A stretch of 14,427 nt of DNA from assembly GCF_017884005.1 (NCBI RefSeq), contig NZ_QFAY01000016.1, forward strand, positions 1 through 14,427, read 5' to 3'. The stretch is from Streptococcus panodentis. Its GTDB lineage: Bacteria; Bacillota; Bacilli; Lactobacillales; Streptococcaceae. This document shows, one piece after another, positions 1 through 6,820 of this stretch (positions within the stretch are counted from its first letter, which is position 1; each line of letters starts with the position of its first letter). Below the pieces are notes generated by a model. It saw only the letters and a list, made by a program, of their open reading frames with translations, made no database searches and was not told the DNA's origin. The position numbers were made by a program, and so were the translations under genes.

Positions 1-207
1 TTAAAATAAGGAGTGCTTTCATTATGAAGTGATGTCATATTTGAATGCATAGCTTGAGGATCTGTCCGTCCTAAAAAGCGCAGCTGAAATGCCAGAAAAT
101 CAAAACTCAGCTCATCTCAGCACGGAATCTGACCAGGCTTAGCATGCGAACGGAGACAGCAGCCCAAGGAACTGATTTGAGCAATCAGCTGCTGCATTGA
201 GATTTTT

Positions 208-248
208 TAGTCTTTTAGTTTGCTTTTATCAGTGAAACTAAAAAACTA
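208..248 (-). terminator. 14-bp AT-rich hairpin directly after the ackA stop
   Basis: Two bases past the ackA stop, the minus-strand sequence TAGTTTTTTAGTTT (248-235) can pair with AAACTAAAAGACTA (221-208) over 14 pairs, counting one U-G pair, around a 13-base loop. There is no T-tract after the stem on the minus strand, so it is not a textbook intrinsic terminator. Its placement suggests a transcript-end or mRNA 3'-stabilising hairpin. The remaining bases 1-207 hold no gene I can support; a smaller stem (CTGATT 172-177 with AATCAG 183-188, flanked by GCAGC/GCTGC) is present. Confidence 0.4.
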
Positions 249-250
249 TT

Positions 251-1504
251 TCAAGTTGTGTGGCCTGTTCTTGCTACCTTGTGAGTCTGGATTTCTGAAG
301 ACTGCTGTTCCAGCTCTAAAATCCGCATGGTGTCCTGAGCAATCATCAGCTCTTCGTCAGTGGGCACAATGAGGATTTTTGCCTTTGAATCTTTATTCTG
401 AATGAAGAGCTGGCCCTGCTCATTGGCAGATGGATTAAGGAACAGGCCCAGACAGTTGAGCTTGTTAATCACCATTTCCCGAATCAGAGCAGAGTGCTCA
501 CCAATGCCGGCAGTAAAGACCAGAGCGTCCAAACCAGCCAAATCCGTTATGTAGGCAGCAACTGTCTGAGCAATACGGTTGACAAACATCTGCAAGGCCA
601 GCGCAGCCTTTCCATCTCCCTGCTGACTGGCTTCTACAATATCCCGCACATCATTGCTCAGTTGGGAGACAGCCAGCAAGCCAGACTCTTTATTGAGCAA
701 ATCGCTGATAGCCTGAGCAGTTAAACCTTCCTGCTGCATCAAAAAAGGCAGAATCATAGGATCAATGTCTCCAGAACGGCTGCCCATCATCAGGCCGGCC
801 AGAGGAGTAAAGCCCATGGAAGTATTCACAGAGCAGCCGTTTTTTATGGCACAGATACTGGCCCCATTGCCCAAGTGACAGCTGATGATCCTCAAATCAG
901 CAGCTGATTCGCCCTGCTCTTCCCAAAGGGCAGCGACTTTCTCAGCAATATACTGATGGCTGGTCCCATGAAAACCGTACTTCCTGATTTGGTAGCGCTC
1001 ATAATAGCGGCTGGGAATCGGATAGCAGAAAAATTCCGGTCTCAGACTCTGATGAAAGGCCGTATCAAACACTGCCACATTGCCGACCTGAGGCAGAGCT
1101 TTTTTAAAGGCGGCAATACCTGTCAGATTAACCGGATTGTGGCTGGGCGCCAAAAAGGCCAGTTCTTCAATAATGCTCATGACCCGCTCATCTACATAGA
1201 CCGAATCACCAAATGATTCACCTCCATGAGCCACACGGTGACCGACACCGTCAATCTCATCCAGAGAGCGGATAACCTGCTGCTTCAATAAAGCATCCAG
1301 CAAATGCTGGACTGCAAACTGATGGGAAGGCAAATCCAAGAGTTCCTTTTCTTTTCGTCCCTTAAATTCCATTGTGAAGATTCCCTGCTGGGAACCGATT
1401 TTTTCAAAAATCCCCTTGGCAATCACATGTTTGCTAGGCATATCTAATAATTGAAATTTCAAAGAAGAACTACCTGCATTGACTGCGAATATTTTTTTCG
1501 ACAT
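251..1504 (-). CDS. ackA: Acetate/propionate kinase (AckA/PduW family)
   Basis: Transfers phosphate from acetyl- or propionyl-phosphate to ADP, the ATP-yielding last step after PduL in a pdu pathway. The 417-residue protein has the whole ASKHA-fold kinase signature: N-terminal VNAGSSSLKF (8-17), GHRVAHGGE (88-96, with R90), VFDTAFHQS (145-153, D147), GFHGTSHQY (177-185, H179), LGNGASI (211-217), MGSRSGDIDP (240-249, R243), FTAGIGEHS (330-338) and PTDEE (381-385). These match the catalytic residues known from Methanosarcina acetate kinase. The ATG at 1502-1504 has AAGGAG eight bases upstream, so the 26 further in-frame codons to 1582 are discounted. Length is slightly above the usual 400 residues because of a polar C-terminal tail. 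It is last in the gene string, separated from the glpF-type gene by a 314-base repeat-rich gap. Sequence alone does not separate acetate from propionate preference; context favours a PduW role. Confidence 0.93.
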   Translation of the reverse strand: MSKKIFAVNAGSSSLKFQLLDMPSKHVIAKGIFEKIGSQQGIFTMEFKGRKEKELLDLPSHQFAVQHLLDALLKQQVIRSLDEIDGVGHRVAHGGESFGDSVYVDERVMSIIEELAFLAPSHNPVNLTGIAAFKKALPQVGNVAVFDTAFHQSLRPEFFCYPIPSRYYERYQIRKYGFHGTSHQYIAEKVAALWEEQGESAADLRIISCHLGNGASICAIKNGCSVNTSMGFTPLAGLMMGSRSGDIDPMILPFLMQQEGLTAQAISDLLNKESGLLAVSQLSNDVRDIVEASQQGDGKAALALQMFVNRIAQTVAAYITDLAGLDALVFTAGIGEHSALIREMVINKLNCLGLFLNPSANEQGQLFIQNKDSKAKILIVPTDEELMIAQDTMRILELEQQSSEIQTHKVARTGHTT

Positions 1505-1577
1505 TGTTTTCTCCTTCAGCCAGCTTATTGATAAAGGTTTTATACGCAAGCTGTGCTCCTTACTAGGCAATGAGAAA

Positions 1578-1604
1578 CTCAAAAACTCCAGTGGAGGTTT
1601 TGAG
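1578..1604. repeat. 12-bp inverted repeat in the glpF-ackA gap
   Basis: CTCAAAAACTCC (1578-1589) and GGAGGTTTTGAG (1593-1604) form an inverted repeat with one mismatch and a 3-base spacer. On the minus strand the inner part reads CTCC-ACT-GGAG followed by TTTTT, so it might act as a weak terminator between glpF and ackA. It abuts the larger foldback at 1606-1678 and is probably part of the same intergenic element. Confidence 0.6.
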
Positions 1605-1605
1605 G

Positions 1606-1678
1606 CAGCGAATGGAGCTTTCGCAAGGTAATGTCAGCTGTACTGACTTTGCGGCTGATGCAAGCTTGGCATTCGCTG
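1606..1678. repeat. Multi-arm foldback element in the glpF-ackA gap
   Basis: Four nested arm pairs fold this 73-base stretch into one long imperfect hairpin: CAGCGAATG (1606-1614) with CATTCGCTG (1670-1678), AGCTT with AAGCT, CGCAA with TTGCG, and GTCAG (1633-1637) with CTGAC (1643-1647) around a five-base loop. The rest of the 314-base gap (1505-1818) holds only a small CAAGC-AAC-GCTTG-type hairpin near 1707-1719, a segment near 1741-1765 resembling repeats elsewhere in the window, and the ackA ribosome binding site. It may be a small non-autonomous repeat or a structured mRNA spacer. Confidence 0.6.
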
Positions 1679-1818
1679 TTCAAACTCTTGCAAGCCTACT
1701 CTGACATCAAGCGTTGCTTGAAGTTATTCACTCTTTTATTTCTAGGTTGAGGATCCAACAGTCCGGAGGAAGGTCAAGCAAGGCGAAGCCATTGATGTGT
1801 GAGTCTAAAATACCTATA

Positions 1819-2532
1819 TTACATAGCATTGACAGCCAGCACTGCTATGATGGCACCGATTATCGGACCAAGAATAGGAATCCAAGCATAGTCCCAATTT
1901 ACAGAGCCTTTGTTGGGAATAGGCAGCAGTGCATAGGCCAGACGAGGCCCTAAATCACGGGCTGGATTAAGGGCAAAACCGGTAGTGGACCCCAAAGACA
2001 GACCGACCGCCATAATCAGGAAACCAACCAAAAGCGGCGTCAGTCCCGGAGTAATCTCTCCATGGGTCATCATCAGCAACACAAAGATAAAGAAAAAGGT
2101 TGCTGCAATTTCGCTGAGCAGATTATAGACTGGATTCTTGATAGCGGGACCCGTTGCAAAGATACCGACTGAATTCCCTTCTTCCGTCTTGGTTTCCTTA
2201 AAGTGGGGATAGAAAACAAGGGAAATAATCGCCGCTCCGCAAAAAGCTCCTAAAAACTGAGCCAGAATATAGCCCGCCACCTGATTCCAAGGGAACATTC
2301 CTCCAACTGCAAAGGCAAGGGTGACTGCTGGATTCAGATGGCCGCCCGTATCATAAAAACCTGCTGTATAAATACCTAAAGTGACTGCCAGCCCCCAAGC
2401 AAAAACAACTGTGAACCAGCTGGGAGCAAAACCTTTAGCAAGTGCCTTATTCAGATTAACGGATGCACCCACGCCGGTCCCAAAAACAATCAGAACCAGC
2501 GTTCCTAAAAACTCGCCCATATACTTTTCCAT
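1819..2532 (-). CDS. glpF: Aquaglyceroporin / glycerol-propanediol facilitator (GlpF/PduF-like)
   Basis: A 237-residue MIP-family channel that would allow passive entry of glycerol or 1,2-propanediol through the cytoplasmic membrane. Six hydrophobic spans and two half-helices are visible. The two signature loops are HLNPAVT (65-71, NPA at 67-69) and LNPARDLGPR (188-197, NPA at 189-191). The Asp right after NPAR is the family hallmark of glycerol-conducting members rather than strict water channels. The ATG at 2530-2532 is preceded by AAGGAGG at seven bases; the open frame runs on to 2625 but that extension lies over an intergenic hairpin and repeat and is discounted. Its position just downstream of the diol dehydratase and reactivase genes is the usual place for a substrate facilitator in pdu/dha clusters, as with PduF. 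A 281-base gap separates it from the upstream gene, so a separate promoter is possible. Confidence 0.93.
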   Translation of the reverse strand: MEKYMGEFLGTLVLIVFGTGVGASVNLNKALAKGFAPSWFTVVFAWGLAVTLGIYTAGFYDTGGHLNPAVTLAFAVGGMFPWNQVAGYILAQFLGAFCGAAIISLVFYPHFKETKTEEGNSVGIFATGPAIKNPVYNLLSEIAATFFFIFVLLMMTHGEITPGLTPLLVGFLIMAVGLSLGSTTGFALNPARDLGPRLAYALLPIPNKGSVNWDYAWIPILGPIIGAIIAVLAVNAM

Positions 2533-2565
2533 TTTATGCCTCCTTACATGACATGTGAATGATTT

Positions 2566-2607
2566 ATACTCAATGAACAGCAGCAAACTAAGCGGGAGCA
2601 GACAGGA
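2566..2607 (+). repeat. Composite dispersed repeat upstream of glpF
   Basis: Two repeat modules lie side by side in the gap before glpF. ATACTCAATGAACAGCAGC and the following bases (2566-2589) recur at 13272-13298 with a three-base insertion. AGCGGGAGCAGACAGGA (2591-2607) recurs exactly in the opposite orientation at 14103-14119. The ACTCAATGAA-type module resembles intergenic repeats I associate with the Streptococcus mitis/sanguinis group. Several small hairpins fill the rest of the 281-base gap. Confidence 0.6.
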
Positions 2608-2631
2608 CGGCAGCGAGCTGCTCATCCTGTC
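2601..2631. repeat. Strong nested hairpin upstream of glpF
   Basis: GACAGGA (2601-2607) pairs with TCCTGTC (2625-2631), and inside it GCAGC (2610-2614) pairs with GCTGC (2617-2621). No T-tract follows on either strand, so it does not look like an intrinsic terminator. It lies about 70 bases before the glpF start and would be in the leader of any transcript entering from the upstream gene. Confidence 0.5.
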
Positions 2632-2813
2632 ATGAGAACGAGAAATCCCACAGGACTTTCTCTAACTCCTGCACTAATTTAGCAGCATTGAAAATAATCG
2701 TTTCAATACTGCCAATGGCGGAGCTAGCCGCTTAAAGAAGCTGAGACAGAGACCGCCGCTAGGAAGTGTCTGCTTCGACTGTCGCAGGGTATGAATTTGC
2801 AACAGAAAGAGGA

Positions 2814-3296
2814 TCACAGACCGACTGCATATTCTGCAACGGCCTGATCTTGCTCAGATGTTCCGCCGCTGACACCGATAGAGCCAATCAGTTTTTCCTG
2901 ATAGTAGATAGGAATGCCGCCTGCCAGACTGACCACTTTATTGTCTGTCATGGTTTCCAGCTGATACAGCCACTGCCCCGGCTGCGTTAAGGGCGCCAAG
3001 TCTTTGGACTGCATTCTCATTCCCACCGCCGTGTAAGCTTTTTTATAGGCCATCTCATTGCTGACCAGGAGCGCATCCTCCATGCGATAGGTCATGACAA
3101 CCTGACCGCTGCTGTCCAGCACAGAAATGACAACCTGTATGCCCAGCTGATTGGCTTTTTCTCTGGCTTTCAGCACTAGATTCCAAGCATCCTCATAAAT
3201 CGTAAGGGGCTTTACCTCCTTCTCAGTCAGCCTCCTGCAGCTTTCGACCGCTCTATCCACAATCCGTTCCAGCTGGGCGTCTTCAAATCGATCCAT
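2814..3296 (-). CDS. Stand-alone GlcG/HbpS-family (DUF336) protein, like the PduO C-terminal domain
   Basis: A 160-residue protein whose bulk (about residues 36-160) is a GlcG/HbpS-type domain, recognisable from VISVLDSSGQVV (56-67), the AYKKAYTAVGM region (83-93), GGIPI (126-130) and IGSIGVSGGTSEQD (137-150). In enterobacterial PduO this domain follows a cobalamin adenosyltransferase domain and has been reported to bind haem; here it stands alone, so no adenosyltransferase activity is implied. The first 30 residues are a charged helix (AQLERIVDRAVES) that could serve as a targeting or docking segment. The ATG at 3294-3296 has GAGGTG upstream at good spacing; an in-frame GTG at 3320 lacks that support. 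It follows pduH by 54 bases and sits with the reactivase genes, so a role in cobalamin or redox handling is plausible. The exact function is not known to me. Confidence 0.85.
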   Translation of the reverse strand: MDRFEDAQLERIVDRAVESCRRLTEKEVKPLTIYEDAWNLVLKAREKANQLGIQVVISVLDSSGQVVMTYRMEDALLVSNEMAYKKAYTAVGMRMQSKDLAPLTQPGQWLYQLETMTDNKVVSLAGGIPIYYQEKLIGSIGVSGGTSEQDQAVAEYAVGL

Positions 3297-3350
3297 GCTG
3301 GTCACCTCTTTTCCTGTCACTGACTCTCAACAGTCCTCTCATTATTTTCT

Positions 3351-3731
3351 TCAAAATGATACCTCCAGCGCTGGACTCTTGCGGAAAGGGACTCCCTTGA
3401 CCAATCGGGCTGCATTGCTGCCAAATAGTCGCAATTCCTTATCAGAAGCTGCTGTATAGTCCCGGATACGGTAAACGAACTTCTCCTCAGGCAGATTGCG
3501 ATAGTGCAGCACGGTATCCTGCTCATCGCAGGCAATGCCAACCAAGAGCTGGGACTGCAGGGCAGCTTGATGAGCCAAGGACACTAGATTAGCTGTTTTT
3601 TCTGGCAGGATTCGCTGAAAAGGAATCCCTTCTTCTTCGATACCATATGCTATCTGGGCCAGTTTCGCTTCATGGGGCTGACCCTTGACCAGAAGCAGAA
3701 TGGTCGGTTTGCTAGTATAGTGGAATTCCAT
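3351..3731 (-). CDS. pduH: Diol dehydratase reactivase small subunit (PduH)
   Basis: 126-residue small subunit of the diol/glycerol dehydratase reactivating factor. Known family members pair with PduG, displace the dehydratase beta subunit and so release damaged cobalamin. Visible family features are the N-terminal KPTILLL strand (9-15), GIEEEGIPFQ (31-40), the central LLVGIACDEQD region and the C-terminal LRLFGSNAARLVKGVPF segment (100-116). The chosen ATG at 3729-3731 has AGAGGTGG just upstream, inside the 3' end of pduG; the longer frame to 3758 has no ribosome binding site. The gene overlaps pduG by 20 bases, which suggests translational coupling and balanced subunit output. Slightly longer than the roughly 116-residue enterobacterial version. 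Confidence 0.9.
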   Translation of the reverse strand: MEFHYTSKPTILLLVKGQPHEAKLAQIAYGIEEEGIPFQRILPEKTANLVSLAHQAALQSQLLVGIACDEQDTVLHYRNLPEEKFVYRIRDYTAASDKELRLFGSNAARLVKGVPFRKSPALEVSF

Positions 3732-5568
3732 TTCCGCCACCTCTTTTCTTTCTGACATAGGACAAAATCAGCCCGGTTGCTACAGCGTTTCTGGGTCCTT
3801 CCAAGCCGCGGACATTGCCCCGGCCGGCTACAATAGCCTGCTGGGACAGAGCCTGAGTGACCAGCTGAGGAATTTCAAAATCCAAGGCTGACCCGCCCAC
3901 AATGACAACAAAAGGAATATCCCGGATATTTCCGGTAGGACTGACTCGGGTCAGGGCTCGTATGGCATTGGTGACAAAGACTCTCTCCTTGGCGGACTGT
4001 CTGACCAGCCTGATCTTTTCAATCGAACAGTCTCCATCATTCAGAGGCACAAATTCGTCTTTTCCTTTGACAATGACCACCCGGGCAAATAAATCGCTGG
4101 ACAGAGGCTGATTAAAGAACTGCACTGTGCCGTCCTCGTGCCGGATGTGAAAGAGACTCTCTACCTTGGCCAAAGGATATTTTTTGATCTCTTCAGCCAA
4201 GTGATGGTTTTCAAGCCCCAGCTCAGAACGAATCAGCATGGTCACCATATCACCGGCTCCAGCTAAGTGAACCGCCAGAATAGAGCCTTTTTTATCTATA
4301 ATAGAAGCGTCGGTCGAACCAGCTCCCAAGTCAAGAATCGCTAAAGGAGTATCCGTTCCCGGTGTCGTCAGGGCACCCAAAATAGCTGACTCTGCTTCGG
4401 CTCCGCCAATCTCAACTGGAATCCCCAGCTCTTTTTCAACTTCTTTAGCAATAATGGACATCTGCAACTTGTCAGAATTCACCATGGAAGCAATACCGAC
4501 GGCCTGTTCCATAGAAAATTCGCCGGCCACTCCGCCTCGGACAGAAATAGGAGCAAAGGTATTGACCGCTAAAAGGTCCCGAATAGAAATATCTGACTGC
4601 TGTTTATCCGTCAGCTGAGCCATGGTCTGTCTGACCTTTTCCAGCATGCCTCCGACATTGGTACCGGCCTCTCCCGTGACATTGCTGATGTCACCAGCCT
4701 GAACCACCTGCTCCATAATAGCATCAGCCCCTTTAGAAATATCCACTTTCAGGCTACAGTCTTGGCCCATAATCTGAATGCTGCCGGCTGGAATTGTTCT
4801 GGCCTGCACATCCCCCTTGGGCGTTTTAATCACCACGGCTGAGCGATTGCCGATGAGAGCACGCGCAATAGGAACGATATTTTTGGTTTCCTCGGCATTC
4901 AGCCCGAAAACAGTAGCAATACCATAAGGATTGGACAGCTGGGAAATGACCTTGCCCTGCTCCACAACCTCGACTGCAGCCAGCATGCCCAAAGGGACCT
5001 TGTCAATGTACATGATTTCATCAACAATGGGAATGGTCTTAGAAATCCGATTATTGACCAGAACCCCGTCATCGGCCTGCAGAATAGCGCCGTTAATCTG
5101 ATAGCCTTTTTTCAGATAGGCATTGATCAGCTGGGCCACCAAATCAAAATCAATGATTTTCGGAACGACCAGAACATAAGACCGATCCATGGGATGATGG
5201 ATGAGATCCAAAATCGACACGGTGATGCCGACTCCCAGCCCCAAACCGCCTGGCGTATGGGGATTGTGGCCAATCATGGTGGATTCCGTTATGACCGTTT
5301 CGGTAATGGTCTCCATCGCAACATCCCCGATGACAGGTGTTGCTTCATTGATTCGGATGAGATCAACATCTTTTAAGGTCAGCTCGGTCTGCTGTATCAG
5401 AAGCCGCAGGGATTCATAGATGCCGTTGACATTTTCCTTGGTCCCCTTGATGCCTGTGGTATCCGCCAGCGCTGAGGCAAGAAAGTGAAAGCGTCCATCG
5501 TCTTCTATTTCAGCCAGGGCAGATTCAGTGGAAGAATTTCCGATATCTACTCCAATGATACGTTTCAC
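3712..5568 (-). CDS. pduG: Diol dehydratase reactivase large subunit (PduG)
   Basis: 618-residue ATP-dependent chaperone-like large subunit of the B12 diol dehydratase reactivase; it acts with PduH to swap inactive cobalamin for fresh adenosylcobalamin. It is an actin/Hsp70-fold ATPase: the first phosphate loop is GVDIGNSSTE (6-15), the second is LDLGAGSTDAS (412-422), and an adenosine-type motif FVVIVGGSALDFE lies at 553-565. The swivelling domain region includes VRGGVAGEFSM (343-353) and EIGGAEAESA (386-395). The start is GTG at 5566-5568 with GGAGGAG five bases upstream. It follows pduE by 24 bases. The final residues, with the basic run RKKRGGG, are encoded in the stretch that overlaps the pduH ribosome binding site and start; this tail is probably the lineage-specific part of the protein. 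Confidence 0.95.
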   Translation of the reverse strand: MKRIIGVDIGNSSTESALAEIEDDGRFHFLASALADTTGIKGTKENVNGIYESLRLLIQQTELTLKDVDLIRINEATPVIGDVAMETITETVITESTMIGHNPHTPGGLGLGVGITVSILDLIHHPMDRSYVLVVPKIIDFDLVAQLINAYLKKGYQINGAILQADDGVLVNNRISKTIPIVDEIMYIDKVPLGMLAAVEVVEQGKVISQLSNPYGIATVFGLNAEETKNIVPIARALIGNRSAVVIKTPKGDVQARTIPAGSIQIMGQDCSLKVDISKGADAIMEQVVQAGDISNVTGEAGTNVGGMLEKVRQTMAQLTDKQQSDISIRDLLAVNTFAPISVRGGVAGEFSMEQAVGIASMVNSDKLQMSIIAKEVEKELGIPVEIGGAEAESAILGALTTPGTDTPLAILDLGAGSTDASIIDKKGSILAVHLAGAGDMVTMLIRSELGLENHHLAEEIKKYPLAKVESLFHIRHEDGTVQFFNQPLSSDLFARVVIVKGKDEFVPLNDGDCSIEKIRLVRQSAKERVFVTNAIRALTRVSPTGNIRDIPFVVIVGGSALDFEIPQLVTQALSQQAIVAGRGNVRGLEGPRNAVATGLILSYVRKKRGGGNGIPLY

Positions 5569-5592
5569 GCCTGCTCCTCCTTCTGCTCTCTT

Positions 5593-6108
5593 CTAGTTGT
5601 CACCTTTCAGTTTCTTGCGGCGCTCATAGTTCTCAGCCGCTTCTCTGACAAAGCCCGCACAGATAAGGGCCCCGTATTGGTGCTCCAGCTCATCGGCAAT
5701 GTCCAGCAATTCCTGCTTGGAAGAGCGGTAGGGGCGCAGAGCATTGTAAATTTCCAAAACACGGGCATCAGGAACTTTGGTCAGTTCAGCCGCTCTGGAA
5801 AAATTGTACTGAATCGATTCACGGCCAGCATGTTTAGCAATTTCACCCTGTTTTATCAAAATTTCCGGCTTGATTCTCAAATCTGCCGCCGTGATTTCTC
5901 CTGATAAGATACTGTCTAAACTGATGTCTGTAAATTTCTTGCCCTGACCTACGGTAATCCAGTCCGGGTGTTTCTGGGCAATCGGATAGTCAGCTGCTGT
6001 CGCTTCGCCGGCGTCCGACTTAGTCAGCTGCTGGCTTTCAGCAGAAGACTCCTTTTCATTCAGTTTTTTTAAAATTTCTTCTACTAAGATTTCTACTGAT
6101 TCACTCAT
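5593..6108 (-). CDS. pduE: B12-dependent diol dehydratase small (gamma) subunit (PduE)
   Basis: 171-residue gamma subunit of the adenosylcobalamin-dependent propanediol/glycerol dehydratase. The conserved core begins at YPIAQKHPDWI and contains RIKPEILIKQGEIAKHAGR, FSRAAELTKVPD and IYNALRPYRSSKQELL, ending ERRKKLKGDN, all very close to known PduE proteins. The first 20 residues form an amphipathic helix (VEILVEEILKKLNE) followed by a low-complexity Ser/Glu/Ala linker, the layout of a BMC encapsulation peptide. The ATG at 6106-6108 has AAGGAG seven bases upstream; the open frame to 6153 overlaps pduD and has no such signal. It lies 29 bases after pduD. It assembles with PduC and PduD into an (alpha-beta-gamma)2 enzyme inside the microcompartment. 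Confidence 0.95.
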   Translation of the reverse strand: MSESVEILVEEILKKLNEKESSAESQQLTKSDAGEATAADYPIAQKHPDWITVGQGKKFTDISLDSILSGEITAADLRIKPEILIKQGEIAKHAGRESIQYNFSRAAELTKVPDARVLEIYNALRPYRSSKQELLDIADELEHQYGALICAGFVREAAENYERRKKLKGDN

Positions 6109-6137
6109 AATGGTTCTCCTTGTAGACACAGTATGCC

Positions 6138-6809
6138 CTAAATCATCTGGCACTCTTCAGCCGGCTTGCCTTTTTTTACCAATTTTGTTTCCTTGATATG
6201 CAGCAGAGCTGAATAAGCCTGATACTTAGGCCGGGCCATTTGATCATTAAGGGTCGGTACTGGATTGGGGGTCTCGCCCTTAGCATACTTAGCAGCATTC
6301 TTGCCAATCAAACGGTAGGTCTCCGGTGTCAGCAGAGGAGCCTGCGGAAAGAGTTCCAAATTGCTGAGCGGCGGCAAATCCCGCTGATGGATAACCGTAG
6401 TGCCCTTGGACTGGACGCCGATAGAAATGCCGGAGCCAGATAAATGGTCGCCTTCAACAGCCACAAAAGCCACATCAGAAGAACGGTAAACCTTGACAAT
6501 ACGTGCTTTGAGTCCTTCTTCCTCGATACCGGCAATCAGCTGGCGCAGCACTTCTGTATGAGGAATATCCACCATTGTTTTGACCTGCTGCTCCCCAAAA
6601 GCCGGACCGACCGCAATCACTACCTCGTCCACTGCTTGACTGGGCTGGGCTGCACCGACTGTTCGAATGACGGCTTTTTCACTTGGAGCTGACTGAACGC
6701 TTGCTTTTTCCTCTGGTTTAGGAGCAGCCGCTCCGCTTTTTTGCTGTCCAATCTCTTTTAAAACTTCTTCAATAATGGAGCGCAGTACTGTTTCATTTAT
6801 TTCTGTCAT
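6138..6809 (-). CDS. pduD: B12-dependent diol dehydratase medium (beta) subunit (PduD)
   Basis: 223-residue beta subunit of the diol dehydratase, which helps hold cobalamin at the interface with PduC. Diagnostic segments are [12 protein letters not shown] (61-72), [59 protein letters not shown] and [16 protein letters not shown]. Residues 1-21 form an amphipathic helix ([15 protein letters not shown]) followed by an Ala/Pro/Lys/Glu linker to about residue 58. This matches the PduD encapsulation sequence shown in Salmonella to direct the dehydratase into the compartment. The ATG at 6807-6809 has AGGAGGTG upstream and starts 11 bases after the pduC stop; the frame to 6872 would overlap pduC and is rejected. 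Confidence 0.95.
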   Translation of the reverse strand: MTEINETVLRSIIEEVLKEIGQQKSGAAAPKPEEKASVQSAPSEKAVIRTVGAAQPSQAVDEVVIAVGPAFGEQQVKTMVDIPHTEVLRQLIAGIEEEGLKARIVKVYRSSDVAFVAVEGDHLSGSGISIGVQSKGTTVIHQRDLPPLSNLELFPQAPLLTPETYRLIGKNAAKYAKGETPNPVPTLNDQMARPKYQAYSALLHIKETKLVKKGKPAEECQMI

Positions 6810-6820
6810 CTTGGCACCTC

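Noticed and set aside
494..724. Plus-strand open frame of 76 codons, typical of many plus-strand frames across the window
   Set aside because: It lies antisense within the ackA gene, has no ribosome binding site and no recognisable protein features; the same holds for the other plus-strand frames.
2686..2709. Inverted repeat ATTGAAA...TTTCAAT on the minus strand, upstream of glpF, considered as a second cre site
   Set aside because: The arms are palindromic but the central CG spacing does not fit the cre consensus; kept only as a small hairpin.
6329..6535. Minus-strand frame of 68 codons overlapping pduD in another frame
   Set aside because: It is an out-of-frame shadow of pduD with no ribosome binding site and composition unlike its neighbours.
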